The notes under the pieces are model-generated. The model was not told the DNA's origin. It ran no database searches and saw nothing but the letters and a program-made list of their open reading frames with translations. Shown one piece after another: positions 27,783-37,295 of a stretch of 64,000 nucleotides of DNA. Made by a program: the position numbers and the translations under genes. Source of the stretch: Alkalinema pantanalense (GTDB taxonomy: Bacteria; Cyanobacteriota; Cyanobacteriia; Leptolyngbyales; Leptolyngbyaceae); the NCBI RefSeq assembly GCF_050753345.1, contig NZ_JBLZFX010000016.1, forward strand, positions 1 through 64,000. The letters are read 5' to 3'. Numbering within the stretch: position 1 is the stretch's first letter; every line of letters starts with the position of its first letter.

Positions 27783-30177
27783 AGGTACTTTTTTTGAGTG
27801 CAGGGATAACATACAGCCCCAGCGTTGCTATGGGTAAAAAATAAGGTAGCAGAACTGAAACTGTAATAAAGGTTTGCAGGCTCACCAAGCCATAGATACC
27901 CGCCACGATCGCGAAGTTCCTGATTTTTACAGTTCGATATTGATTGCGTTGAACTCGCCGTCGATCGACCTTGATCCAAAGCTGTCCCCCCAGTCCCGCC
28001 AGTGCAATCATCAGGAAATCGGGAATGGGAATCACCAAGCGTTGCTGTAACAGGTGATGCACCATGTAGGCATGGGCTTCTGCCCCCGTAAAGCTTGATT
28101 TCGCAATGGCTGCGGGCACTTGGCTTGACCAATAGGCGATCGCAGCAGGGACGGGAAAATTATCTTCGCCCCGACCGTTTAGTCCCGCCTCATCGTAACC
28201 ACCGGGCGCAATAAGCACGATCGCCGGTGCTTTGTCCTCCGGTTGTAATTGCTTGTGAAACAATTGCTGGGCACTAATGGTCCGATAAACGCGATCGGGG
28301 GGAATGGAAAAATCTAAAATCGGTTGAAACCAGGACTGACCAAATTTTCGCACCCGATCGACCCACGGCGAAAACTGCTGTTGGCTCAAGAATTGCAAGC
28401 GCTCCGGTGCTCCCGTTTGACTAGCCTGCTGCGCTTGGGTGAGGCTGGCCAACGCCAACGTATAACCTAAGGGACAAATGCGATCGCAGCCCTGGGACGA
28501 GGGCAATTCCACCGTCCAGGGATAGAGAAAGGCATTGCCCTGTAAATTGGCCTCCAATTGGGCTAAGTTCGGTCGCACGCCAACGACAGTCTGCCCTTTC
28601 ACGATCGCTGCAAAGACAAGCAAATTTCCCCGCTGTGTAGCCTGGGCGATTGCCCGTTGCAGGGGCAGATCTTCCTGGGTGGGGCGATCGAGGAGGAAGT
28701 CGATGCCAATCACCTTCGGCGTTGGGGTAGCTTGACCCGATCGCGCTGCCTGTAAGCTGGGAATTTGATTGAGGACATCGCCTAAATAGCTGCGATCGAT
28801 GGGATTAATCTTACGGGCATCCAAACCCCGATCGCGGATCGACGCCTCATCAATTTGCACTAACAACGTCGGTGGTAACGCTACGGGAATTTGCTGGGTA
28901 ACGTTGCGGTAAATTGCTTGAAGACCTAACCGACTATCCAACAGCAAATCCTGGACAGGGACAATTACACTCAAACCCGCGATCGCGGTCAATGCCACTG
29001 CTTGCTTCCGACTGGGCAGCCAAGGGGCAATGCGATGCCGCCAGCCTGTGGGTGTTAAGCGAAACAGAGGAACTTCGGGATGACGAAACAGGGACGGAAT
29101 CAGGTAAGCGGATGGATAATGCAACGTGCGATCGTTTTCCCGTTTCAGAAATTCGCAGGCCGCACAAAGCGCTTCGTGCACATTGGCGAACTGTTCCAAT
29201 TGCCGCATAAATTCCGTGAAAAATAACTGCGCTACCTGGTTATGGATGGGTTCCCGCATGATGGCGACTTGGCTCAATCCCAAATCAACTAGGGCATTGG
29301 CAATGCGCAGTCCTTTGCAGGAATTGAAAATAGCAAATTGCAGTCCGGTAGCTTTCGCTTGCAACAGGTGGGGCGCAATTTCCTGCACCAAAATCGACTG
29401 TCCCGGCGCGATCGCGAGTTCGCCGCCAGTGTAGGTGGTTTCGTCGCTGTGCCCTGCGAAAAAAATTACATCCCAACCCAGCGGATCGGTAATGGCTTGA
29501 ATAATTTCGGTTTTTAAGTCGGTAACCGGTCGATCGGGCTGTCCCCCCACAAAGCTCACCGCCAGGTTTTTCAGCGCAGCGACCTCCGCCTGAAAATCTA
29601 ATCCCGTACTGTCTCCCAAAATGGCTAAAATTCGCGCTTGACCTTTGCGGCGGGTCTGTCCCGGTTCATGGCGCAGATTGGTCGGTGTGCGGGCAAAGCG
29701 AATGGTTTTGCGACTGCCAAATTCAGTGCCAATGTTCCAGGTTTCCCAGGGTAAATATTCCAGTTCGATCGGTTTGCAGGTGATGAAAACATCAACAACA
29801 TTGCCTTCCGCTTGGGCAATGGTCGATCGAACGGGTAGTAGTTCACTACTGTTAAGCCATTGGTGAAACTGGCGTAACCACTGGTCTTCCGCATCGACTA
29901 ACGTTTTGCGGCGATCTTTAGCTGCCCCCGCCAGACTTCCACTACTTTGCACCCGTGCCCGCAGTCTCGAGGGCTTATCGGATTCCGGCAGAGCGGATGA
30001 TCGATCGACAACCGGGGCTTGCCAATGGGAGTAGTAGTCGAGGTAGGCGTTGTGCCAAGTTTGGTAGAGCGCTGTCAAGGATTCTGGATAGTCAACCTCC
30101 ACCATCAATTGCTGACCCTGACCCCAGCCCAGTTCAAAAATACAAGTTTCTTTAACGCGAAAGATTTTAAGACGCAT
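27766..30177 (-). CDS. CHAT-domain protease fused to a C-terminal CHASE2 membrane sensor
   Basis: An 803-residue protein. The N-terminal half (about 120-360) is a CHAT caspase-fold domain: His243 in FFAGHSDE and Cys287 in FNSCKGL form the predicted dyad. A hydrophobic segment at about 395-415 leads into a CHASE2 domain (about 410-700; VQIDEASIRDRGL, VIGIDFLLDR, IVLIAPGG), and three transmembrane helices end the protein (PDFLMIALAGLGG onward). CHASE2 is an extracytoplasmic sensor normally placed ahead of kinases or cyclases; here it follows the CHAT domain, so an external signal could control a cytosolic protease. It sits 78 bases behind the DUF1822 gene and overlaps the next one. Confidence 0.93.
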   Translation of the reverse strand: MRLKIFRVKETCIFELGWGQGQQLMVEVDYPESLTALYQTWHNAYLDYYSHWQAPVVDRSSALPESDKPSRLRARVQSSGSLAGAAKDRRKTLVDAEDQWLRQFHQWLNSSELLPVRSTIAQAEGNVVDVFITCKPIELEYLPWETWNIGTEFGSRKTIRFARTPTNLRHEPGQTRRKGQARILAILGDSTGLDFQAEVAALKNLAVSFVGGQPDRPVTDLKTEIIQAITDPLGWDVIFFAGHSDETTYTGGELAIAPGQSILVQEIAPHLLQAKATGLQFAIFNSCKGLRIANALVDLGLSQVAIMREPIHNQVAQLFFTEFMRQLEQFANVHEALCAACEFLKRENDRTLHYPSAYLIPSLFRHPEVPLFRLTPTGWRHRIAPWLPSRKQAVALTAIAGLSVIVPVQDLLLDSRLGLQAIYRNVTQQIPVALPPTLLVQIDEASIRDRGLDARKINPIDRSYLGDVLNQIPSLQAARSGQATPTPKVIGIDFLLDRPTQEDLPLQRAIAQATQRGNLLVFAAIVKGQTVVGVRPNLAQLEANLQGNAFLYPWTVELPSSQGCDRICPLGYTLALASLTQAQQASQTGAPERLQFLSQQQFSPWVDRVRKFGQSWFQPILDFSIPPDRVYRTISAQQLFHKQLQPEDKAPAIVLIAPGGYDEAGLNGRGEDNFPVPAAIAYWSSQVPAAIAKSSFTGAEAHAYMVHHLLQQRLVIPIPDFLMIALAGLGGQLWIKVDRRRVQRNQYRTVKIRNFAIVAGIYGLVSLQTFITVSVLLPYFLPIATLGLYVIPALKKSTYDSSF

Positions 30178-30255
30178 GGGACGCAGTAACCAGGGAGCAG
30201 TGATTCAAACCGTTATTCAATAACTAAGAGGCACCCTCGGGAACTTGCAATTTAG

Positions 30256-31425
30256 CTAGTTCGGTTGGAAGGCAAATTGCGGTAGGATTTCGACCTGGCC
30301 ATTGGGCAAGACGATCGACACGGTGAAGGCTTCCTCATAGGTACCAATCACCTGGGCAAACAGGTAGGCATCTTGACTAGCCGGATCAAAGGTTTGTTCA
30401 ACCAAAATGCCCGTCGGATCGCTAATTTGTAACGTGACACCTGCGGGAAGCCGATCGGCCTGCGCCCCCAACACCACCAGCAACGACCATTCCGGTTCTG
30501 GCCCCTCCACCGTGCCCGTAATGGCATACAGCCGCAGCGGCGCATCGGCAAGTGAGAGATCCTGATAGCCACCCCGCGCGTTAACGGGAATTTGGGTACC
30601 CTGCCGCTCCAAGGATTGCAGTAGCCGTGCCAGTTCCATTGCCGACGTTTCCCCCGATCGCATTGCCCCCGCCGTTGCTAGGGCATTGGGCGGCAACAAG
30701 ACCCAAGCCAATTCCTCCGCCACCTGATCCAACTGCCCCTGCAACCAACGGCCCACATTCATCACCGATCGTGAGGCCGATCGCGACAGATCTTGGGCTG
30801 CTTCAGTAACCCGTTGCGGTACTGACTGCAAGACCGACTGCGGCACCGATGCCTGACTTGTCACGGGGAACATCGCGGGATCGGCACAGCGTAGATTGAG
30901 CAACAGGTGGCCTGGATCGCGATCGCAGGCCGCCAAGGCCAACTCATAGGCTCCCGACGTATCCGCTGTTTGTCCTGCGAGTTGTGCTTGCAGATCTGCC
31001 TGGGCAATAAACCCCGTCACCCAAGCCTGATTCTGCTCCTCCATGACTTGCACGAGGACGTAAAAATGAGCAGGATCCGTGAGTAGCACACCGGGTACCA
31101 TCACCGTTTCCTCATCCACGCTGGTCATGGGTAACGACTGCACCCGAAAACCCTGGATTTGCACCGCACTGGTAGTAGAGCTGTTAGTAGAGCTGCTAGT
31201 GGAGCGGCTGGCCGATGGGCGGGGCTGCAACCCCCGATCGCTCAGCCAAGTTTGCAAGCTGACCTGGGCCAATGCTTCTAAGTAGACGGCCCATTGTTGA
31301 GCTAAGGGAGCCTGTTGACTGGCCTGCAATGCCTGCTGGATTTGCTGATCCGTCAATTCGATCGCATCCAGGGATAACGGTTCCAGTTCAAACAAATCCG
31401 GGGTATCGATTAAAAAGTTCGTCAT
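30256..31425 (-). CDS. DUF1822 family protein
   Basis: A 389-residue soluble protein. The N-terminus TPDLFELEPLSLDAIELTDQQIQQA and the phrase WAVYLEALAQVSLQTWLSDRGL are the DUF1822 hallmark; the C-terminal half is beta-rich with ILVEQTFDPASQDAYLFAQVIGTYEEAFTVSI. ATG 31425 is preferred to the upstream TTG at 31461. A short Ser/Thr repeat (SRSTSSSTNSSTT) interrupts the N-terminal domain. DUF1822 is essentially limited to cyanobacteria and lies, as here, beside CHAT/CHASE2 and sigma-like genes. I infer a regulatory or adaptor role between them. No catalytic motif is seen. Confidence 0.85.
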   Translation of the reverse strand: MTNFLIDTPDLFELEPLSLDAIELTDQQIQQALQASQQAPLAQQWAVYLEALAQVSLQTWLSDRGLQPRPSASRSTSSSTNSSTTSAVQIQGFRVQSLPMTSVDEETVMVPGVLLTDPAHFYVLVQVMEEQNQAWVTGFIAQADLQAQLAGQTADTSGAYELALAACDRDPGHLLLNLRCADPAMFPVTSQASVPQSVLQSVPQRVTEAAQDLSRSASRSVMNVGRWLQGQLDQVAEELAWVLLPPNALATAGAMRSGETSAMELARLLQSLERQGTQIPVNARGGYQDLSLADAPLRLYAITGTVEGPEPEWSLLVVLGAQADRLPAGVTLQISDPTGILVEQTFDPASQDAYLFAQVIGTYEEAFTVSIVLPNGQVEILPQFAFQPN

Positions 31426-31579
31426 AGCCTTTAGCGCGGTGAGAGGATCTGCAAGATGCAAGGTAGAAGTGCCAGATTAGAAATTGTCCTGACTGGTGTT
31501 GTATAGATTTGGCGTTGGGGGGACTTATTCAATTCCCGATCGCAATTTCCAGATTTTAAGACCCAAATTTTCAGCAGGA

Positions 31580-33010
31580 TTAGCGGGACGGCCCGATCGG
31601 TTGCAATTCATCCAAATGCTGACAGAGGGTTTTCGCAAAGAGACTCCCGCTGGCATAGTCCTGCACATAGTCCTTCGGGGTTTGGGCTTGGGCAGCGGCC
31701 TCTTCCATCAGCTTGTCAATCTGCTCATTCAGCGCCTCCGCAATCTTGCGATCGAGGGCTTGGATTTCCTCCGGGGTAACGTATTGCGCCGCCTTCTCCA
31801 GCACAAACTCCTGTAGCCGATTCAGTAAAGCATGGCGAATATCCTCCCGCAGTGCCTTGAGGTTCAGCAACCGCGTCACTTGGTACTGAGCTTGTAGCCC
31901 CACCTGCTTGGCAATCTCCGTCATGGATAACCCCTTGCAGTGGAATAATTGCAGGGCTTGCAGAAAATAGGCCGATTTGGGCGCTTTTAGCCGAGTGGTG
32001 CGATCGGCCACGACCTGCTGCATGGCCGCCTGTAGGCTCGTGGTAAAGCCTTGGCGATAGACCTGCAAAAATTGCCGCGCACCGCTTTCCTCCTCCGGCG
32101 GCTTATCAGCAATGCGATCGGCCAGGGTGAAATTCTCTCCTTCGTCCAGCGAACTGGTTTTCAAGGATCCACCCTTCGCCCAAACGCGATATTGTCGGAT
32201 GCGATCGGCAATCATCCGCAACTGTCGCAGCACCGCCGCCGGGGTCAGGTCAAGCTGTTCGGTTTGCAACCACTGCGCCATCTCCTGCAATTGCTCATCT
32301 GTCGGTTGGGGACAGGAGCCCTTCACCCCCGCTTGCCGTTGTTGCAGGCGATCGCGGCGATAGACGGCATGGTAGCTTTCCAAGATTCGCTGGGCCTGTT
32401 GGATTTCCCCCGGTGTCAACGGCTGATAGGACGACAGAATATGTTCTAGCTTTTTGGGCGTGGTGTCGTTGAGGATGGCCCAATCGCTCAGGAGATAGAC
32501 CCCGCATTCTAATAGGAAGCGATTCAGTTCCCGGTGGTGCTTCACCAAGCGCACCGTCCAAGTGCTGAGGCTGCCCCGACGCGGATCGAAACTCTCTAGA
32601 ATCTGTTTGGACAGCGGTTTGTAGGCCCGAGGCTGGGTGCTGCCATCATCATCCAACACAAAGGGAAACAAATCGGTACGCCGAAACCCATGGTTCTCAC
32701 CAAACTGCATTTCCAGTTGAATGCAAACCTGCTCAATTTGGTTGGAGATGAACGATCGGAGGCTGAGTTCTGCCAGTTGGCTACCTTGCCCAGATTGGGC
32801 AGATTCCCCAGATTGGCTAGCTTGGCCCGTCGAGCCTGCATCCTGCATCCAATCCATCAGTTGTTGTTGGATAGACAGGTTATTCACGGAATCTGTAATC
32901 TCAGGAAAGTGCGACAGGATAAACGCCTTCACCGCTGGCAATTCTTGGGCACGGCTGCGACCCGTATTGTCCAGTTTGACGAGTTTCCAATAACGAGAAG
33001 CAGTACTCAT
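31580..33010 (-). CDS. Sigma-70-like protein heading the CHAT-caspase cluster
   Basis: A 476-residue protein starting at ATG 33010 (an upstream TTG at 33052 is less likely). The segment SFDPRRGSLSTWTVRLVKHHRELNRF resembles sigma region 2 (FDPxRG...ST), and GLSMTEIAKQVGLQAQYQVTRLLNLKAL is a region-4-like helix-turn-helix. The regions between are divergent, and a Gln/Ser-rich insert (SGQASQSGESAQSGQGSQ) lies near residue 80. It may be a specialised sigma factor or a sigma-derived regulator. It leads a same-strand row with DUF1822, CHAT-CHASE2, a secreted protein and a caspase, which makes it the likely regulator of that row. Confidence 0.75.
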   Translation of the reverse strand: MSTASRYWKLVKLDNTGRSRAQELPAVKAFILSHFPEITDSVNNLSIQQQLMDWMQDAGSTGQASQSGESAQSGQGSQLAELSLRSFISNQIEQVCIQLEMQFGENHGFRRTDLFPFVLDDDGSTQPRAYKPLSKQILESFDPRRGSLSTWTVRLVKHHRELNRFLLECGVYLLSDWAILNDTTPKKLEHILSSYQPLTPGEIQQAQRILESYHAVYRRDRLQQRQAGVKGSCPQPTDEQLQEMAQWLQTEQLDLTPAAVLRQLRMIADRIRQYRVWAKGGSLKTSSLDEGENFTLADRIADKPPEEESGARQFLQVYRQGFTTSLQAAMQQVVADRTTRLKAPKSAYFLQALQLFHCKGLSMTEIAKQVGLQAQYQVTRLLNLKALREDIRHALLNRLQEFVLEKAAQYVTPEEIQALDRKIAEALNEQIDKLMEEAAAQAQTPKDYVQDYASGSLFAKTLCQHLDELQPIGPSR

Positions 33011-33383
33011 ATCTCTGTGCGATCGTCCCAATGTTTGAAGTGCTGTTGCCAATGGTTTACTTCGATTAAGTTTGATTATTTTTAATGAACCTTACCTGTA
33101 AATAACTGGGTACTTGGAAGGTCTGAAGCAGACGGATACCAAGGTCGTGACTGAATGGGTCGATTCTAACTTGCCTCATTCTTAGATTAGGCATGATTTG
33201 GAAAGTCTGCCAAGCACATAGAAGCCTACCAGCACCTAAGCCAGTAGGCTTATTGGGCTGAGGTATAGCAATTTGCAATTGTAGAGCTTGCAAAAAAGGA
33301 ATATCTGACTACAAAATTTCTGGCAAAAGTTGGTCAATACTTAAACTAGGATAGTTTTAGCTAAATTGAATTCTCTTAGCGCT
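33011..33383. other. Divergent intergenic region with a hairpin
   Basis: This region separates the leftward sigma-like gene from the rightward recombinase-domain gene and must hold promoters for both. An 8-bp inverted repeat AAGCCTAC/GTAGGCTT (33222-33229 and 33244-33251) and a smaller GTCTG-AAG-CAGAC hairpin near 33120 are visible. Neither has a T-run, so a regulatory role is as likely as termination. Confidence 0.4.
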
Positions 33384-33737
33384 ATGAACGCTCACCAGTT
33401 TCAACGCCATCCAGTTTGGGAGCGACTCAATCAAGGCCGCCAAGCCAAGGCGGCTAAAGGGGGATATGCAGGGTATGGTGCGCCCGCCTTTGGTCAGCAG
33501 TCGATCGATGGTGAACTTGTCGAAAATCCCAATGAACAAGAAATTATCGAACTGATTCGCCGTCACCATAAATCCGGTAAGTCCCTGCAACAAATTGCCG
33601 ATTGGTTAAACAGCAAAGGGTACACCACAAAACGTGGACAACAGTGGCGGCGAGTCTCTGTGAAGCGAGTTTTAGACCGTTTATACGGTAGAACGCCCCG
33701 GCTATCTGGCGAAGAGACTCCTCTGGATGAAGACTGA
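33384..33737 (+). CDS. Stand-alone recombinase-domain protein lacking a serine-recombinase catalytic domain
   Basis: A 117-residue protein. GGYAGYGAPAFGQQSIDGELVENPNEQEIIELIRRHHKSGKSLQQIADWLNSKGYTTKRGQQWRRVSVKRVLDRL corresponds to the PF07508 Recombinase domain found in large serine recombinases, here without the upstream resolvase catalytic domain. It may bind DNA. Whether it is a domesticated fragment or a real family of short proteins cannot be told; the frame is intact and starts cleanly at ATG 33384. No attachment sites or other mobile genes were recognised nearby. Confidence 0.75.
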   Translation: MNAHQFQRHPVWERLNQGRQAKAAKGGYAGYGAPAFGQQSIDGELVENPNEQEIIELIRRHHKSGKSLQQIADWLNSKGYTTKRGQQWRRVSVKRVLDRLYGRTPRLSGEETPLDED

Positions 33738-34001
33738 TTGATTGTATTCATCTGATGGCATTCACCTAATTGCCAGGGCTGCGATTAATAACAGCTATCA
33801 AAATACTCACATACCGCCGACGTTGACAGAACATACATTTACAGAATAAAAGTACTACTGACCTCGATCGAGTAATCACAGTTTTAGAGGATCCAGGATT
33901 TCTAACGGGGGATGGTGATCGGAGGTGTAGGCATCAGTCGATCGAGTCTAGTCGATCGGTTTTAGCCGATAATATCCAGAGCCTTTTATGGATGACTGGC
34001 C

Positions 34002-35510
34002 ATGCACACCTTTTGGCAATCCTTTACGCTACAGACCCTGCCGCTCTATCAGTGGCGGTCTTCTAGCTACCTCTACCAACTGGTGGGACTCCTGCAAGCT
34101 TGGCGATCGGGGAGTTGGCTCTTGCAGCAGGGAGATCTGATCGCCTTGGGGCTGTTGGGCGTCCTCTTCGGCCTTGCACCCTATGTCTCCACCACCCTGA
34201 TTTCTGTTTTCCTAGTGGCCTGCATTGGCTTTTGGGCGCTGCTAACGATTTCTGACCCGCGTGAAAAAACGGGTTGGGGCTTCACGCCGATTCACCTGAC
34301 GTTGCTGCTGTATTGGGGGATCTCCGTCATTGCGACAGGGTTGTCCCCCGTCCGCATGGCCGCGATCGAAGGCTTAGCTAAACTGACACTCTATTTACTG
34401 ACCTTTGTGGTGATGGCGCGGGTGCTGCGAATTCCTCGCCTGCGATCGTGGTTGATTGGGATTTACCTGCACACAGCGCTCCTCGTTAGTTGCTACGGCA
34501 TTCGTCAGTGGATTTTTGGTGCACCGCCCCTCGCCACTTGGTCGGATCCCGAATCGGAAATGGGTAACTTTACCCGCGTCTACAGTTTTTTGGGCAATCC
34601 CAACCTACTGGCGAGCTATCTAATCCCAGCAGTCGCCTACAGTCTCATGGCTATTTTTGTCTGGCGCGGTAAATTACCCAAAGCCCTCGCCGCTGTCATG
34701 GCGATCGTCAATACCCTGTCCCTAGTCTTTACCTTTAGCCGAGGCGGCTGGATCGGTCTAGTGCTCTCCCTGATTGTCATGGGTTTGCTTGTGGGATTTT
34801 GGCTGAATCTCTACCGCAAAAAGTGGGTGTTGCCTGCGGTTCTGGGCGGTATGGGTGGTTTTATTTTGCTGAGTGTGCTGTTTGTTCCGCCCGTGCGATC
34901 GCGGGTCATGAGCATGTTCATCGGTCGGGGCGATAGCAGTAATAACTTCCGGCTGAATGTGTGGACTTCAGTGGTGGAAATGATCAAGGCTCGTCCGATT
35001 TTGGGCATTGGGCCGGGAAATGACGCCTTCAACAAAATCTATCCCCTCTATGCTCGATCGCGGTTTACGGCGCTGAGTGCCTATTCCATCCCGTTAGAAA
35101 TTTGCGTAGAAACGGGCTTGATTGGTCTGTTCAGCTTCCTGTGGTTTCTGTCGGTGACCTTTACCCAAGGTGTTGTGCAACTGCGACGGTTGCGGGATAG
35201 CTTGAATACCGATGGCTTCTGGTTGATTGGAGCCGTGGGCAGCATGGTGGGGCTGCTGGGGCAAGGGCTGGTGGATACGGTGTGGTATCGTCCCCAGGTC
35301 AATATGCTGTGGTGGTTGGCGGTCGCCATTATTGCCAGCTTTTATACCGCCCAGTCCGTCGCCACTTCAGATTCAACCCCAGATCCAACCCCAGATCTAA
35401 CCTGGAATGAAATTAAACCGGGCCAACGTGCTTTTGCGGCCAGTATGTTTGGTGATGACTTGTCCCTTGAAGGGACTAGCGAGGGACCCAGTGGTGATGA
35501 CCGATCGTAG
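34002..35510 (+). CDS. ictB: IctB family membrane protein (O-antigen ligase superfamily)
   Basis: A 502-residue polytopic membrane protein with about ten to eleven transmembrane helices and the Wzy/O-antigen-ligase loop. Sequence landmarks agree with Synechococcus elongatus IctB as I recall it: TGLSPVRMAAIEGLAKLTLYLL, RVYSFLGNPNLLASYL, FSRGGWIGL, GRGDSSNNFRLNVW, GIGPGNDAFNKIYPLY and RFTALSAYSIPLE. IctB was named for an effect on inorganic carbon accumulation, but direct bicarbonate transport has not been proven and the fold suggests a glycan-polymerising or ligase role. The C-terminus is a soluble Asp/Pro tail with a TPDPTPD repeat. It is monocistronic here, 20 kb from the ccm operon. Confidence 0.92.
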   Translation: MHTFWQSFTLQTLPLYQWRSSSYLYQLVGLLQAWRSGSWLLQQGDLIALGLLGVLFGLAPYVSTTLISVFLVACIGFWALLTISDPREKTGWGFTPIHLTLLLYWGISVIATGLSPVRMAAIEGLAKLTLYLLTFVVMARVLRIPRLRSWLIGIYLHTALLVSCYGIRQWIFGAPPLATWSDPESEMGNFTRVYSFLGNPNLLASYLIPAVAYSLMAIFVWRGKLPKALAAVMAIVNTLSLVFTFSRGGWIGLVLSLIVMGLLVGFWLNLYRKKWVLPAVLGGMGGFILLSVLFVPPVRSRVMSMFIGRGDSSNNFRLNVWTSVVEMIKARPILGIGPGNDAFNKIYPLYARSRFTALSAYSIPLEICVETGLIGLFSFLWFLSVTFTQGVVQLRRLRDSLNTDGFWLIGAVGSMVGLLGQGLVDTVWYRPQVNMLWWLAVAIIASFYTAQSVATSDSTPDPTPDLTWNEIKPGQRAFAASMFGDDLSLEGTSEGPSGDDRS

Positions 35511-35816
35511 ACTCAGCCCGATCGCCCCAAACATCCGTCTGCGTCATAATTTGCTGACGAATTCCAGGAATATCTACGGATTCAACTGAGATTCAATTTA
35601 TACAGTCTTTATAAATATCCCAGCGGTCGTATCTGGGTTAGCCGGATTGCTTGGTTAGCTAGAACACCTACGATCGCTGGTTTTTTAGTTTTTGATCCCC
35701 ATCGTGTTGGGTTAATCGTCAATATCGGTTGCACCTTAGTCATATTTTCACAGTGACAGTTCGCCCCAGTCTCCGTGAAATCTTTTAATCTGGGGAAAAA
35801 GCGTTCGGTGTTATCT

Positions 35817-37295
35817 ATGTCCCGTGCTCGCCTGGATGAAGCTGCCATTGTCCAAATGGCCCAGAAGTTGCTCTATGAGCAAGCGATGATTACTTTGGAT
35901 GGCCAATGGATTGGTGCGGTGGCAGCCATTCCCAAACAATCTCGTAAGCAACCAGTTCAGCCAGAACTCAACTACGGAGAAATTTTTATTCGGGACAATG
36001 TGCCGGTCATGGCGTATTTTCTGACTCAGGGGAAATATGAGCCGGTGCGCCATTTTTTGCTGACCTGTCTGCGCTTGCAGAGCCAAGAAATTCAAACCCG
36101 TGGTATTTTTCCCACCAGTTTTTTGGAACAGGATGGCCACGTTGTTGCAGATTATGGCCAGCGGGCGATCGGTCGGGTTGTGTCTGTAGATGCGACGTTG
36201 TGGTGGGTGATTTTAGCCTACATGTATGTGCGAGCCAGCGGCGATCGGGATTTTGCGAGTCAGGCCAGTGTTCAGAGCGGGATTCAGCAATTTCTGGATC
36301 TTATTTTGCGGCCTTCGTTTCGCAAAGCGCCTACGCTGTATGTTCCGGATGGTGCCTTCATGATCGATCGTCCGTTGGATGTTTGGGGTGCACCCTTGGA
36401 AATTCAGGTGTTGCTCTATGGAGCGTTGCACAGTGCGGCGGGGTTGATGCAAATTGGCTCAGAATCCATCCACTCCCAAGCCTCTGGTACTCAAGATCCG
36501 AATCAGCGTGCTAAATCAAAATCCTATTTATTCCAAACGCCGCACTCCGTTCACCACTGTTTGGAATATGCCCATCGATTACGACAGTATCTGCTCAAGC
36601 ATTACTGGGTCACGAGTAAAACGGTGCAGGTTCTCAGACGCCGACCCACAGAGCAATATGGGGTGGAAATTCAGAATGAATATAATATTCACACTGAAAC
36701 GATTCCCCACTGGTTGCAGGATTGGATGGGGCCTCGGGGGGGATATTTGATTGGGAATATTCGGACGGGGCGTCCTGATTTTCGCTTTTTCACCTTGGGA
36801 AATTGTCTCGGTGCAATTTTCGATGTCATTTCGGTCAAACAACAGCAGGCACTCTTCCGCTTGGTGGTGCAAAACCAACATGATTTAGTCGCCCACATGC
36901 CCCTACGAATTTGTCATCCTCCCCTTGTTGAGGAAGATTGGCGCAATAAAACAGGCTACGATCGCAAAAACTTGCCTTGGTGCTATCACAATGCGGGGCA
37001 TTGGCCTTGTTTGATGTGGTTTTTGGCAATGGCGATGTTGCGTCGGCACCACCCGGAGGATTTGGCGATCGAGGTGCGGCAGTTATTAGAGGTGAGTTAT
37101 CAACTGATGCTGCGGCAGTTACCCCAACAGAAGTGGGCAGAATACTTCGATGGCCCAACCGGGAATTGGATCGGGCAACAGGCTCGAATCAATCAAACTT
37201 GGACGATCGTGGGCTTTTTACTGATGCACCATTTGCTGCGGGTGAACGGCCAAGATGCCCATTTGCTGGATGTGCATTACGACACGAAGTTGTAA
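35817..37295 (+). CDS. Alkaline/neutral invertase, glycoside hydrolase family 100
   Basis: A 492-residue cytosolic enzyme (505 if the GTG at 35775 is used). The (alpha/alpha)6-barrel family signatures are present: ELNYGEIFIRDNVPVMAYFL, SFLEQDGHVVADYGQRAIGRVVSVDATLWW, PDGAFMIDRPLDVWGAPLEIQVLLY, FFTLGNCLGAIF and WCYHNAGHWPCLMW. GH100 enzymes hydrolyse sucrose to glucose and fructose without attacking fructans, and control sucrose levels and carbon flow to heterocysts or salt response in cyanobacteria. An insertion at about 230-260 (SESIHSQASGTQDPNQRAK) is longer than I expect. There is no signal peptide. It stands alone. Confidence 0.93.
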   Translation: MSRARLDEAAIVQMAQKLLYEQAMITLDGQWIGAVAAIPKQSRKQPVQPELNYGEIFIRDNVPVMAYFLTQGKYEPVRHFLLTCLRLQSQEIQTRGIFPTSFLEQDGHVVADYGQRAIGRVVSVDATLWWVILAYMYVRASGDRDFASQASVQSGIQQFLDLILRPSFRKAPTLYVPDGAFMIDRPLDVWGAPLEIQVLLYGALHSAAGLMQIGSESIHSQASGTQDPNQRAKSKSYLFQTPHSVHHCLEYAHRLRQYLLKHYWVTSKTVQVLRRRPTEQYGVEIQNEYNIHTETIPHWLQDWMGPRGGYLIGNIRTGRPDFRFFTLGNCLGAIFDVISVKQQQALFRLVVQNQHDLVAHMPLRICHPPLVEEDWRNKTGYDRKNLPWCYHNAGHWPCLMWFLAMAMLRRHHPEDLAIEVRQLLEVSYQLMLRQLPQQKWAEYFDGPTGNWIGQQARINQTWTIVGFLLMHHLLRVNGQDAHLLDVHYDTKL

